A stretch of DNA of 8,063 nt from DATGZX01 sp035296965 (GCA_035296965.1 DATGZX010000232.1:1-8063), one strand, 5' to 3'; positions 1 to 6,082 are shown, counted from the first letter of the stretch. Notes: generated from the sequence alone by a model not told the origin. Translations and numbers: made by a program.

Positions 1-606
1 ATCAACACCGGGGCGCGGGTGACGTACGCTATGGGTAAAGACCAGGAGGTGCCGGAACACTTTGGCATGCTGCATTCCAAGAACCTGACGCCACACCGGG
101 CCATTTGGACGCTGGCGGTTATTTCCGCCGTTGTGGGCTGCATCGCCGTAGCGATGGCGTTTGGCGACGCCGGCGCTCCCGCCGACACGGCAATCCAAGG
201 GCTGCCACATGGCTTCTGGTCCAGTTTCGGGTACACCACGCATGACAAGATGGCGGCGTTGCCGAATACCTTCCTGCTTACGACGCTGGCGTCAAACTTC
301 GGCACGTTCTTGCTGTACATGCTGAGTTGCCTAACTTGCATCGTCTGCTATCACGGGCATCCACAGTTCAAGGTGGTTCGCCATCTGCTGATCCCGATCT
401 TCGGATTGCTCGCCAACCTAGTCTGCATGGCGTTCTATGTGATTGGCCCCTTCATGGGCTATGGCACCAAGATGGAGCCGCTCCTGGCGCTGGGGATCGC
501 TCTCGTCTGGGGCATCTACGGCGGAATTTACTTCTTCCGCATCAGTAAGACCTCCGGCCGCACGACCATGATTAAAGACCGTGTGTCGATGACGACGATC
601 GCATGA
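1..606 (+). CDS. APC-family amino acid permease, C-terminal part (5' end outside window)
   Basis: The reading frame is open from the first base (codon phase 1) and ends at TGA 604-606, giving 201 visible residues. The visible N-terminus reads NTGARVTYAMGKDQEVPEHF. This matches the conserved cytoplasmic loop of amino acid/polyamine/organocation (APC) permeases, the family pattern being roughly aRxxYAMxrDgxxP. About four hydrophobic segments follow, near residues 35-55, 92-115, 128-148 and 155-175, and then a basic, polar C-terminal tail with no extra domain. This fits the last membrane helices of an inner-membrane permease that moves amino acids or similar solutes. The substrate cannot be read from this part. 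The GTG at 19 is internal to the conserved loop and is not a start. The gene runs in the same direction as the kinase at 960 but is about 350 bases away with hairpins between, so co-transcription is doubtful. Confidence 0.9.
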   Translation: MNTGARVTYAMGKDQEVPEHFGMLHSKNLTPHRAIWTLAVISAVVGCIAVAMAFGDAGAPADTAIQGLPHGFWSSFGYTTHDKMAALPNTFLLTTLASNFGTFLLYMLSCLTCIVCYHGHPQFKVVRHLLIPIFGLLANLVCMAFYVIGPFMGYGTKMEPLLALGIALVWGIYGGIYFFRISKTSGRTTMIKDRVSMTTIA

Positions 607-633
607 CCTCATGACCAACGAACAGTCGCGGAC

Positions 634-672
634 GGCGGAGCCTGGCAGCCGCAGGGTTGCCAGCCTTCCGCC
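634..672 (+). terminator. GC-rich hairpin after permease, possible terminator
   Basis: GGCGGA (634-639) pairs with TCCGCC (667-672), and CTGGCA (642-647) pairs with TGCCAG (658-663). A small internal loop separates the two stems and the apical loop has 10 bases. The structure starts 28 bases after the permease stop codon, where a terminator would sit. The downstream sequence is only moderately T-rich and has no uninterrupted T run, so it is either a weak or non-canonical terminator or a 3'-end stabilising hairpin. Confidence 0.45.
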
Positions 673-698
673 TGTCAATAGGTTTAGGTTTGTGTGGT

Positions 699-716
699 GA
701 CGGGGCTCCCCCCGTC
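699..716 (+). other. Perfect 7-bp hairpin in intergenic region
   Basis: GACGGGG (699-705) and CCCCGTC (710-716) are perfectly complementary around a four-base loop (CTCC). No T run follows, so it is not a canonical terminator. It lies between the permease and the kinase and may act with the hairpin at 634-672 in 3'-end formation. The function is unknown. Confidence 0.4.
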
Positions 717-830
717 CAGCTGAGAATGAGGGAAGTTCTGATTAAGTCCCAGCGGCCCCCCGTGCACCCCTGTGTACCCTGTGGTTAATACTTTTGCCGA
801 CAAATCAGAGTTACCTTAGCAGCTTGCGGA

Positions 831-854
831 AAAACTCGGCTTCGGGCGGGTTTT
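831..854 (+). terminator. UUCG-capped hairpin ending in a T tract, upstream of kinase
   Basis: Bases 831-840 fold back on 845-854 around a TTCG tetraloop (841-844). The pairs are C840:G845, G838:C847, C837:G848, T836:G849 (wobble), C835:G850 and A831-834:T851-854, with one G:G mismatch (839/846). A GC core capped by UUCG and closed by A:U pairs running into a T tract is the usual form of an intrinsic terminator. It lies well upstream of the kinase start, so it could end upstream transcription, act as an attenuator in the kinase leader if that transcript starts earlier, or serve both strands. Confidence 0.45.
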
Positions 855-959
855 GCTATCCTTACGCCTTTTTTACGAAAATTCTGACATGCTGTCGGCA
901 TTTAGGCTAGATTGGAGTTTCGTCGCTTGCCGATCACCTTTGACGCAGATTCATTCACG

Positions 960-1928
960 ATGACTGTCCTCCACGTCGGCGACCAGCTGGATCACTATCG
1001 GATCGAAGCCCTGGCTGCCCGCAGTGGCATGGCCTCCATCTTCCGCGCCACCGATCTCAACAACGGACGCCCTGTCGCCATCAAGATCCCCCATCCCGAA
1101 GTCGAGTGCGACCCCGCTCTGTTTGAGCGTTTCCGCCGCGAAGAAGAAATCGGCAAGCTGATGGACCATCCCGGCGTGATGAAGGTCTTCTCCGATGACG
1201 ACCGCAGCCAGGTCTACATGGTCATGGAGTGGGTCGAGGGACGGCTGCTGCGGAAGATCCTCGGCGAACAGCCAAAGCTGCCACCGGAGCGCGCCATCCG
1301 CATCACGCTGCGCATCCTCGATGCGCTCGACTACATTCACTCGCACGGCGTCGTGCATCGCGACCTGAAGCCCGAAAACGTGATGGTCGACGAGCACGAC
1401 AACATCAAGCTCATCGACTTCGGCATCGCCGGCAACGCCGGCGCCCGCCGCCTCACCTTCGCCAAGTTCTCTCCGACCATGGGCACGCCGGACTACATTT
1501 CTCCCGAGCAGGCCAAAGGACAGCGCGGCGATGCCCGCAGCGACCTCTATGCGCTGGGCATCATGTTCTACGAAATGCTGACCGGCAAAGTGCCGTTTTC
1601 TGGTGCGAATCCATTCTTGATCATGAACGACCGCCTGCTGAACAACCCCGTTCCGCCGCGCGAAGTTGATCCCACCATCACGCCGCAATTACAGGAGATC
1701 ATCTATCGCGCCCTCGAGCGCAATCCGAAGAATCGCTATGCCAGTGCCCGCGATTTTGCCCGCGATCTCGAGCATCCCGAGCAGGTCGGAGTCACCGACC
1801 GCCCGGAATTCCGCAACTGGAAGGACCGCCGAACCCCGTGGGCGAAAAAGGCCCTCTTTTACGCGCTGCTCGCACTGATTCCGATCGTGATCTTAGGCCT
1901 GTTACTTTACATAGCACGCCACAGCTGA
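960..1928 (+). CDS. Tail-anchored Hanks-type Ser/Thr protein kinase
   Basis: A 322-residue PknB-like kinase that transfers phosphate from ATP to Ser/Thr of unknown targets. Residues 1-285 cover a full catalytic domain: VAIK with the ATP lysine K42, an acidic alpha-C region near 61-63, HRDLKPEN with catalytic D135, DFG at 153-155, GTPDYISPEQ at 175-184 and DLYALG with D195. It is an RD kinase and all core catalytic residues are present. The glycine loop is degenerate: AARSGMAS (residues 19-26) keeps only one glycine of GxGxxG. After a basic linker there is one hydrophobic helix (about 298-318) and only a few residues beyond it. The kinase is therefore cytoplasmic and C-terminally anchored, with no PASTA or other external sensor domain. 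I chose ATG 960 because MTVLHVGDQLDHYRIE is a normal N-terminus for this family. An in-frame TTG at 912 would add 16 residues, and neither start has a strong ribosome binding site. The gene converges with the transporter ending at 2000. Confidence 0.93.
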   Translation: MTVLHVGDQLDHYRIEALAARSGMASIFRATDLNNGRPVAIKIPHPEVECDPALFERFRREEEIGKLMDHPGVMKVFSDDDRSQVYMVMEWVEGRLLRKILGEQPKLPPERAIRITLRILDALDYIHSHGVVHRDLKPENVMVDEHDNIKLIDFGIAGNAGARRLTFAKFSPTMGTPDYISPEQAKGQRGDARSDLYALGIMFYEMLTGKVPFSGANPFLIMNDRLLNNPVPPREVDPTITPQLQEIIYRALERNPKNRYASARDFARDLEHPEQVGVTDRPEFRNWKDRRTPWAKKALFYALLALIPIVILGLLLYIARHS

Positions 1929-1999
1929 ACGAGTGGGGCCCAGCCCGTGGATTTGGTTTCGCCGAAAGTGAAGTGGAGAAGCCGTCGCCGGTAGCTAGG

Positions 2000-4258
2000 T
2001 CAAAGACTTGCGCGCCGGTCTTTGATTTCCTCGAGATGCAGCCGCAGCCGTCGCAAGACACTCTCCCGTTCTGCATTGCTCAGGTTCTGCTGGAGTTCTT
2101 GCAGGGCGAAGTGGACGACGTCGTGGTGATGGATTTCCTCCGGGGCAACATCGCTGCTCAGTTCCAGCCAGATGCCGTGCAGCAGATCGATCTCCTTGGG
2201 CGTGAGCCGCGGCACGTGCGGACCGACATAAAAGACATGCTCCTGGCCGCCCGGGAAATAGATCTCGAGCGTCAGTCGAGGCTTGGCATCCGGCAGGCGC
2301 TCCCACGCCAGGCCGGCGATTCGCGCCTCCTCCGTCACCGGTCGAGTCGGAGACGGGCCCAACACAACCGATGAAGACTGCAAGCTCTGGGCAGCGCGCA
2401 GGATGCCGTCCCACTTTTCGGTGGCGGCAGCGACCGCCAGATGGATCGTCTTTCCTTTCTTCTCGGCCAAGGCCAGCGCCCGGGTAAAGAGATCTTGTTC
2501 CTCCACGCTGAAAAGCTGCTCCGGCTCCAGTTCGCCCTCCCCCGATTCCGCGCGTACCAGAAATCGCAGGTGAAGCACCACCACATCCTGTTTGCGCGGA
2601 TCGACGCGGTCGAGCACCGCCCCCAGGTTATAAAGCGTGTTGTAGTTACGGACCATCACCAGGATATTCCCAGGGCGCACTCCGAGCCCTTTCGGGGTGA
2701 GGTCGTCGCCCGGCTCCAGATTGAACTGGTCAAGTTGCGTATGCGCCCCAGCGCTGCGCTTGGTCATCTTTTCAGAAACTTCGAAAACGACGAAGAAAAT
2801 GATCGTGAACGCCACCCCGGAAAGGGTGGCGACTTGCTTGGTGAAAAGATTGATGACGCACAACGCGACCAGCGTAACCGTAATCAGGCCCAAGCCGACG
2901 GGGATCTCGACGTTCCCAACCTTCAGGTTGAGGGGCACGCGAAATTCTCGCTTCCCGGGCTGCTTGTAGCGCAGCACCAGCACGGCCAGGCCCTTCATGG
3001 CGAAGCTCCACATCACGCCAAAGGCATAGGCCTCACCGAGCAGGAAGATATTGCCTCGGCTCAGGAGAATGGTGAGGAGCTGAAGGCCCACCACCAGATT
3101 CAAGATGCGGTAGGAGGTCCCGAAGCGGCGTTGGGGGCGGCGAAACCAGTAGGGGAGAATGCCATCCTCGGAGACGCGGTTGAGGACGCCGTTCGAGCCC
3201 ACGATCGCCGTGTTGACGGCCCCGGCCAGCATCAAGACTCCGACCACGACGACGAAAGCGCGGAACGCCAGCCGCAAAGACAAGGGCCCAACCAGGTACA
3301 TGGCCAGCCCGCCGATCGGGTTGTCGAAGAAATTATGGCGCACCGCGTCGGGGACGATCATGACGGCGAAGAATGCGACCCCGGCGGTGAAAATTAAACT
3401 GTAGACAAAGATGACGAAGCCCGCTTTTTCCAGGTTGCGCAGCTTGGGATGCTCAATCTCGCGATACACCTGAGCCATCGTCTCCTCGCCGCTCATGGCC
3501 AGCACCGAGTGGCCGAGACCGACCAAAACGCCGATCAATCCGACGGTGTAGGGCAGCGAAGTGTGGCGCAACCAGCCCAGGGCATCGTCGGAGTAGACAA
3601 GATTCGAGAGCCGCGGCAGCGGCGGAAGATGAGCCCCGCGCGCCCACAGCGTATAGCCGCACCAGACCAGCATCAGGACCACCATCACCGTCGTCACATA
3701 CATGATGCGGAGCGCTTTTTCGCTGGATTCGGGTATGCCCTTGATGTTCTCCCACCAAAAGTAGATCGTGACCAACGCGGCAAAGACGGCCGCGGTAAAG
3801 TTCACGGGAAGATCGAAAGGGAGGTGGAAATAGTGCAGGAGCTCGTTCAGCAAACCCCCCAGGTACAGGCCCGCCGACACGCCGCTGATGGGCCCGGTCA
3901 GAATGTAGTCGAACATGAGCGCCGAAACCGAGAACTTGGCCAGGGTTCCGCCCATGGCCTCCTTCACCACGCGATACACACCGCCGCGCACGAACATGCT
4001 GCAGCTCTCGATGTAGACCGAACGGACCGCATAGGAGAGCAACATGATGGCGAGGATGAACCAGGGAGCGGCTTTGCCAACGAAGTGCTCGGCAATGGCG
4101 CCTGCATAGAAGGCGGAGGACCCCATGTCGTTGAGCACGATCGCAGCCGCCCGCCAGAACGAGATAAACGCCAGCATGGCGGTGGTCGCCACCAGCACCC
4201 GCTGCGTGCGGGCCCCGGTTAGCGTTGGCAGCGGTTGCTTAGAAGTATGGCTTTCCAT
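2000..4258 (-). CDS. APC-superfamily transporter with C-terminal USP-like domain
   Basis: A 752-residue inner-membrane transporter. Residues about 20-495 hold roughly 12 hydrophobic segments with an APC-type fold, including the N-terminal helix with LNDMGSSAFYAGAIAE, a GGVYRVVKEAMGG stretch, and the loop SNGVLNRVSEDGILPYWF that matches the family's conserved cytoplasmic loop. A soluble domain follows (about 529-668). It opens with GNILVMVRNYNTLYNLGAVL and continues DVVVLHLRF, the beta-alpha-beta start of a universal-stress-protein-like fold. A helical tail rich in charged residues (about 680-752) ends the protein. Ordinary APC amino acid permeases are about 450-500 residues, so some 250 residues are extra. 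This layout resembles the potassium importer KimA (APC fold plus USP-like tail), but the substrate is unproven. I chose ATG 4258, preceded by AGGG with 10 bases between it and the start. The frame is open further upstream to 4360, but the added 34 residues look non-coding. The gene faces the kinase tail to tail and diverges from the gene at 4727. Confidence 0.92.
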   Translation of the reverse strand: MESHTSKQPLPTLTGARTQRVLVATTAMLAFISFWRAAAIVLNDMGSSAFYAGAIAEHFVGKAAPWFILAIMLLSYAVRSVYIESCSMFVRGGVYRVVKEAMGGTLAKFSVSALMFDYILTGPISGVSAGLYLGGLLNELLHYFHLPFDLPVNFTAAVFAALVTIYFWWENIKGIPESSEKALRIMYVTTVMVVLMLVWCGYTLWARGAHLPPLPRLSNLVYSDDALGWLRHTSLPYTVGLIGVLVGLGHSVLAMSGEETMAQVYREIEHPKLRNLEKAGFVIFVYSLIFTAGVAFFAVMIVPDAVRHNFFDNPIGGLAMYLVGPLSLRLAFRAFVVVVGVLMLAGAVNTAIVGSNGVLNRVSEDGILPYWFRRPQRRFGTSYRILNLVVGLQLLTILLSRGNIFLLGEAYAFGVMWSFAMKGLAVLVLRYKQPGKREFRVPLNLKVGNVEIPVGLGLITVTLVALCVINLFTKQVATLSGVAFTIIFFVVFEVSEKMTKRSAGAHTQLDQFNLEPGDDLTPKGLGVRPGNILVMVRNYNTLYNLGAVLDRVDPRKQDVVVLHLRFLVRAESGEGELEPEQLFSVEEQDLFTRALALAEKKGKTIHLAVAAATEKWDGILRAAQSLQSSSVVLGPSPTRPVTEEARIAGLAWERLPDAKPRLTLEIYFPGGQEHVFYVGPHVPRLTPKEIDLLHGIWLELSSDVAPEEIHHHDVVHFALQELQQNLSNAERESVLRRLRLHLEEIKDRRASL

Positions 4259-4407
4259 CCCCTGTTTACCCTGGCATCGGACCAGACATACTCCGGCAAC
4301 CGGCCGTGGGATCGTCTCTGCCTTCGAGCCGGAGAGCTTGCGACGCGCCATCGCCCTCAATGGTTTGCCCGCGCACCCCGCGCGCCCGGAGGCATAAACG
4401 CCGCGAG

Positions 4408-4421
4408 AAATTCACGAATTT
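4408..4421. promoter_or_regulatory. AT-rich palindrome, possible operator
   Basis: AAATTC (4408-4413) and GAATTT (4416-4421) form a perfect inverted repeat around two bases (AC). It stands out as AT-rich in GC-rich surroundings. It would lie just after the predicted transcription start of the transporter gene, a usual place for a repressor site. Six-base palindromes of this size also occur by chance several times in 8 kb, so the call rests on position. Confidence 0.3.
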
Positions 4422-4431
4422 GTCATGGTAT

Positions 4432-4460
4432 TCGATATGGGGAAAGTAGACCAGTGTCGA
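4432..4460 (-). promoter_or_regulatory. Candidate sigma-70-type promoter for the APC/USP transporter
   Basis: Read on the minus strand, TCGACA (4460-4455, five of six matches to TTGACA) is followed after exactly 17 bases by TATCGA (4437-4432, three of six matches to TATAAT). Transcription would begin near 4425, giving a leader of about 170 bases to the ATG at 4258. The -10 match is weak and promoter consensus in this lineage is uncertain, so this is a guess supported mainly by spacing and position. Confidence 0.28.
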
Positions 4461-4494
4461 AATCTCCGGGCTGCACCTGCCCCGAGATCTTTCA

Positions 4495-4521
4495 TTGACA
4501 GTCATAAGTGTTTTCTATTGT
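4495..4521 (+). promoter_or_regulatory. Candidate promoter for the small secreted protein gene
   Basis: A perfect -35 hexamer TTGACA (4495-4500) is followed by an AT-rich stretch with TATTGT (4516-4521, four of six matches to TATAAT). The spacer is 15 bases, shorter than the preferred 17; a 17-base spacer would give the poor hexamer TTGTGT. If used, the transcript would carry a leader of about 200 bases containing the 22-base tandem repeat. Confidence 0.33.
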
Positions 4522-4618
4522 GTGCATTACCTTCGTAGACCGCTAAATCGAACGCTCGCTGAGTTACCTGGGGACGAGACCACATGTTTATCGCACAAGC
4601 TGCAAAGGTGTGCGCGTG

Positions 4619-4662
4619 GCTTTTATGCCTTCTTCATGCGGCTTTTATGCCTTTTTCATGTC
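4619..4662 (+). repeat. Tandem 22-base direct repeat in leader
   Basis: Two adjacent 22-base units (4619-4640 and 4641-4662) agree at 19 of 22 positions. Both begin GCTTTTATGCCTT or GCTTTTATGCCTTT and share the TTCATG core near their ends. They lie in the presumed 5' leader of the gene at 4727 and have no coding role in that frame. They could be a slippage duplication or a regulatory direct repeat. Confidence 0.7.
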
Positions 4663-4726
4663 GATCACACTACTGTGTGGATGGAGGCAGGACGCAAAGC
4701 GAGATGCTTCGGTCCTGAGGAGAAAC

Positions 4727-5140
4727 ATGAAAAGTCTACGCAGCGTTGCACGCTTGGTTCCCATTGTTGCGGTTTCAGTTGCACTGTTGTGCGGTCTTGC
4801 AACGGCCGCGGAAACCGGCCCAACGCTCAGCAAGAAAGAACTGAAGACACTGCTGGCGACAGCCCAAACGCCTTCCGATCACCAGAAGATCGCAGCGTAC
4901 TATAGCGACAAGGCAAAGCGCCTCAACGCGAAGGCCCAGGAGTTCTCTGCGCAAGCAGACTTCCTTGCCACGCAGCCTGCAACGGTGGAATCCAAGCAGG
5001 GCATTTCGTGCTTGTGCACCAGCCATTTCCGCTATTGGGCAAAGTTCTATGCACAGGAGGCGAAAGACTCGGAAGCATTGGCCGAGCAACATGACCAACT
5101 GGCTCAGAGTGAGTCGGTCACGACAGGAGCACAGAAGTAG
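4727..5140 (+). CDS. Small secreted helical protein with Cys-x-Cys-x2-His motif
   Basis: A 137-residue protein I cannot assign to a named family. It has a clear signal peptide: basic MKSLRSVAR, a hydrophobic core to about residue 23, and a likely signal peptidase I site near ATA/AE (residues 25-29). The LLCG sequence does not fit a lipobox, so a lipoprotein is unlikely. The mature part is predicted helical and charged, with two similar blocks rich in Ala, Lys, Glu and Gln: AAYYSDKAKRLNAKAQEFSA (56-75) and YWAKFYAQEAKDSEALAEQH (103-122). Between them is GISCLCTSH with C95, C97 and H100, which could bind metal or haem or form a disulfide. Similar small Tyr/Ala/Lys-rich periplasmic proteins with a Cys/His pair occur in other bacteria, all uncharacterised as far as I know. 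ATG 4727 is chosen because GAGGAG (4717-4722) precedes it and the signal peptide begins there; an upstream GTG at 4610 adds implausible sequence. The gene is monocistronic and ends at a terminator. Confidence 0.78.
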   Translation: MKSLRSVARLVPIVAVSVALLCGLATAAETGPTLSKKELKTLLATAQTPSDHQKIAAYYSDKAKRLNAKAQEFSAQADFLATQPATVESKQGISCLCTSHFRYWAKFYAQEAKDSEALAEQHDQLAQSESVTTGAQK

Positions 5141-5150
5141 AATAAGTCTT

Positions 5151-5201
5151 GGCAACAGGGCTGCCGGGCCTCTGCGCGGTCGCCCTGTTCGCCAATTTTT
5201 T
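5151..5201 (+). terminator. Rho-independent terminator of the small secreted protein gene
   Basis: AACAGGGC (5154-5161) pairs perfectly with GCCCTGTT (5182-5189), and GGC (5151-5153) pairs with GCC (5191-5193) past a one-base bulge at 5190. A T6 run (5196-5201) follows after AA. The 20-base loop is GC-rich and may pair further. It begins 10 bases after the stop codon at 5140. Read on the minus strand there is no T run after the stem, so it serves the plus strand only. Confidence 0.82.
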
Positions 5202-5336
5202 AAGGTTTCCCCGACCAACCGGACGGCTCCCTCTTCCCGCCACCGCTGACTGCTCGTCAAATAGGTCTTCTAGTCCCGCGACCTGCTGCTGACAGGGCGG
5301 CTGCCGTTGCTGTCCTGCTCGGTATTTGACCGGCAG

Positions 5337-5360
5337 GTGAAGCATGGACGGAAGCTTCAC
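5337..5360 (-). other. Hairpin overlapping the response regulator stop codon
   Basis: GTGAAGC (5337-5343) and GCTTCAC (5354-5360) form a perfect 7-bp stem with a 10-base loop. The minus-strand stop codon (5359-5357) lies within one arm. No T run follows on the minus strand, so it is not a canonical intrinsic terminator; it may protect the 3' end of the operon mRNA. A further weak inverted repeat (GACAG/CTGTC, around 5291-5314) lies downstream. Confidence 0.4.
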
Positions 5361-6082
5361 TCTCCCGCGCCGGGCACGCTTGGGTCTGCGTCCGACGGAT
5401 CGCGAAAACGGTACCCGACCCACGGCTCGGTCAGGATGTATTTCGGCTGCGCGGGGTCGTTTTCGATCTTCTTGCGGAGCGCCCTCACATACGTCCTCAA
5501 ATACTCGAGTTCCCCACCATACTCGTCCCCCCATATCGTCCGCAACAGCTTGGCATGGGTAAGAGGCATGCCTTGGTTCCTCATCAGGAGCGCAAGCAGG
5601 TCAAACTCTTTCGGCGTGAGATGAACCAATTCGCCCACGCGTCTCAACTGGCGCCTGTCGAAATCGATCTCCAAGTCCCCGCTCCGCAGCACAGTGGCCG
5701 CGTCCTGCGGCGCCAAACGCCGAATGACTGCCTGTATGCGTGCCACCAATTCACCGAAGCGGAAAGGCTTAGTGACATAGTCGTCCGCTCCGGCTTCCAG
5801 GGCCTGCACCATGTCGCGTTCCGCGTCCCGCACCGTCACCATCACGATCCCGAGGTGAGGCATGAGTGTGCGGATCTGGCGGCAGGCTTCGATACCGCCC
5901 ATCCCGGGCATGTTGATGTCCAGCAGCACCAGGTCAAACGCACGCTGCGGGATTACTGCGAGCGCCTGCTCGGCGCTGCCCGCCTCCTCGACCGAGAACC
6001 CGCGGGCGGTCAAGGACGTGTGCAACACCCGGCGCAAAGGTGGTTCATCATCGACCACTAAAATATTAGACTTCTGTGTCAT
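5357..6082 (-). CDS. kdpE: OmpR/KdpE-type response regulator
   Basis: A 241-residue two-component response regulator. The receiver domain (1-120) has the acidic pair D11/D12, phospho-acceptor D55 in LLDINMPGMGG, T83 and K105 in VTKPF, so every residue needed for phosphotransfer is present. The C-terminal winged-helix DNA-binding domain (about 130-228) contains LTPKEFDLL, the recognition-helix region YLRTYVRALRKKIENDP and the wing ending ILTEPWVGYRF. The spacing and the T/E-x-GYRF ending fit KdpE better than PhoB or OmpR, hence the symbol, which is a family-level call only since no kdpFABC genes are in view. Start ATG 6082 gives the normal MTQKSNILVVDDE N-terminus; the frame is open to 6325, but that extension lies inside the kinase gene. 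It overlaps the sensor kinase gene by 17 bases (6066-6082), so the two are translationally coupled and surely partners. Confidence 0.95.
   Translation of the reverse strand: MTQKSNILVVDDEPPLRRVLHTSLTARGFSVEEAGSAEQALAVIPQRAFDLVLLDINMPGMGGIEACRQIRTLMPHLGIVMVTVRDAERDMVQALEAGADDYVTKPFRFGELVARIQAVIRRLAPQDAATVLRSGDLEIDFDRRQLRRVGELVHLTPKEFDLLALLMRNQGMPLTHAKLLRTIWGDEYGGELEYLRTYVRALRKKIENDPAQPKYILTEPWVGYRFRDPSDADPSVPGAGE

Larger units (their letters stand above)
607..959. other. Intergenic region between permease and kinase
   Basis: No credible protein gene lies in these bases. They contain the three hairpins listed separately (634-672, 699-716, 831-854), a short imperfect tandem run (GTGCACCCCT at 762-771, GTGTACCCT at 772-780, GTGG at 781-784) and a T6 run at 869-874. 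A promoter for the kinase should lie near 850-900, where the sequence becomes AT-rich, but I see no pair of -35 and -10 hexamers good enough to call. Confidence 0.6.
4259..4726. other. Divergent intergenic region, transporter / small secreted protein
   Basis: This 468-base stretch separates two divergent genes and must hold promoters for both. I find a candidate promoter for each strand, an AT-rich palindrome (4408-4421), a tandem 22-base repeat (4619-4662) and a small hairpin (CACAC 4666-4670, GTGTG 4675-4679, loop TACT). Several short open frames cross it, but none has a plausible ribosome binding site or recognisable protein. The two leaders are therefore long, roughly 170-200 bases each if the promoters are right. 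Confidence 0.55.

Noticed and set aside
780..788. TGTGGTTAA, one mismatch from a DnaA box
   Set aside because: A single imperfect copy with no AT-rich unwinding region or replication gene is expected by chance.
795..900. 8-base inverted repeat TGCCGACA (795-802) / TGTCGGCA (893-900)
   Set aside because: About one such 8-base pair is expected by chance in a 300-base region, and the arms are 90 bases apart with no flanking similarity.
951..1688. Long open frame antisense to the kinase (245 codons)
   Set aside because: It is the mirror of strongly coding GC-rich sequence, the plus strand holds all kinase motifs in order, and its translation resembles no protein family.
1929..1999. Terminator between the convergent kinase and transporter genes
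   Set aside because: Only short stems such as GGGC-CCA-GCCC and TTT-CGCCG-AAA are present, with no T run on either strand, so a terminator could not be supported.
2441..4222. Two long plus-strand frames (2441-3397 and 3449-4222) antisense to the APC/USP transporter
   Set aside because: Their translations are low-complexity, rich in His, Gln, Arg and Asp, as expected from the reverse complement of a membrane protein gene. Neither has a ribosome binding site, and the minus strand is clearly coding.
4259..4360. Upstream extension of the transporter to a start at 4360
   Set aside because: The extra 34 residues are basic and unstructured, unlike family N-termini, and ATG 4258 has an AGGG at suitable spacing.
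4495..4905. 136-codon plus-strand frame overlapping the small secreted protein
   Set aside because: It starts within the candidate -35 region, has no ribosome binding site and overlaps, in another frame, a gene with a clear signal peptide and ribosome binding site.
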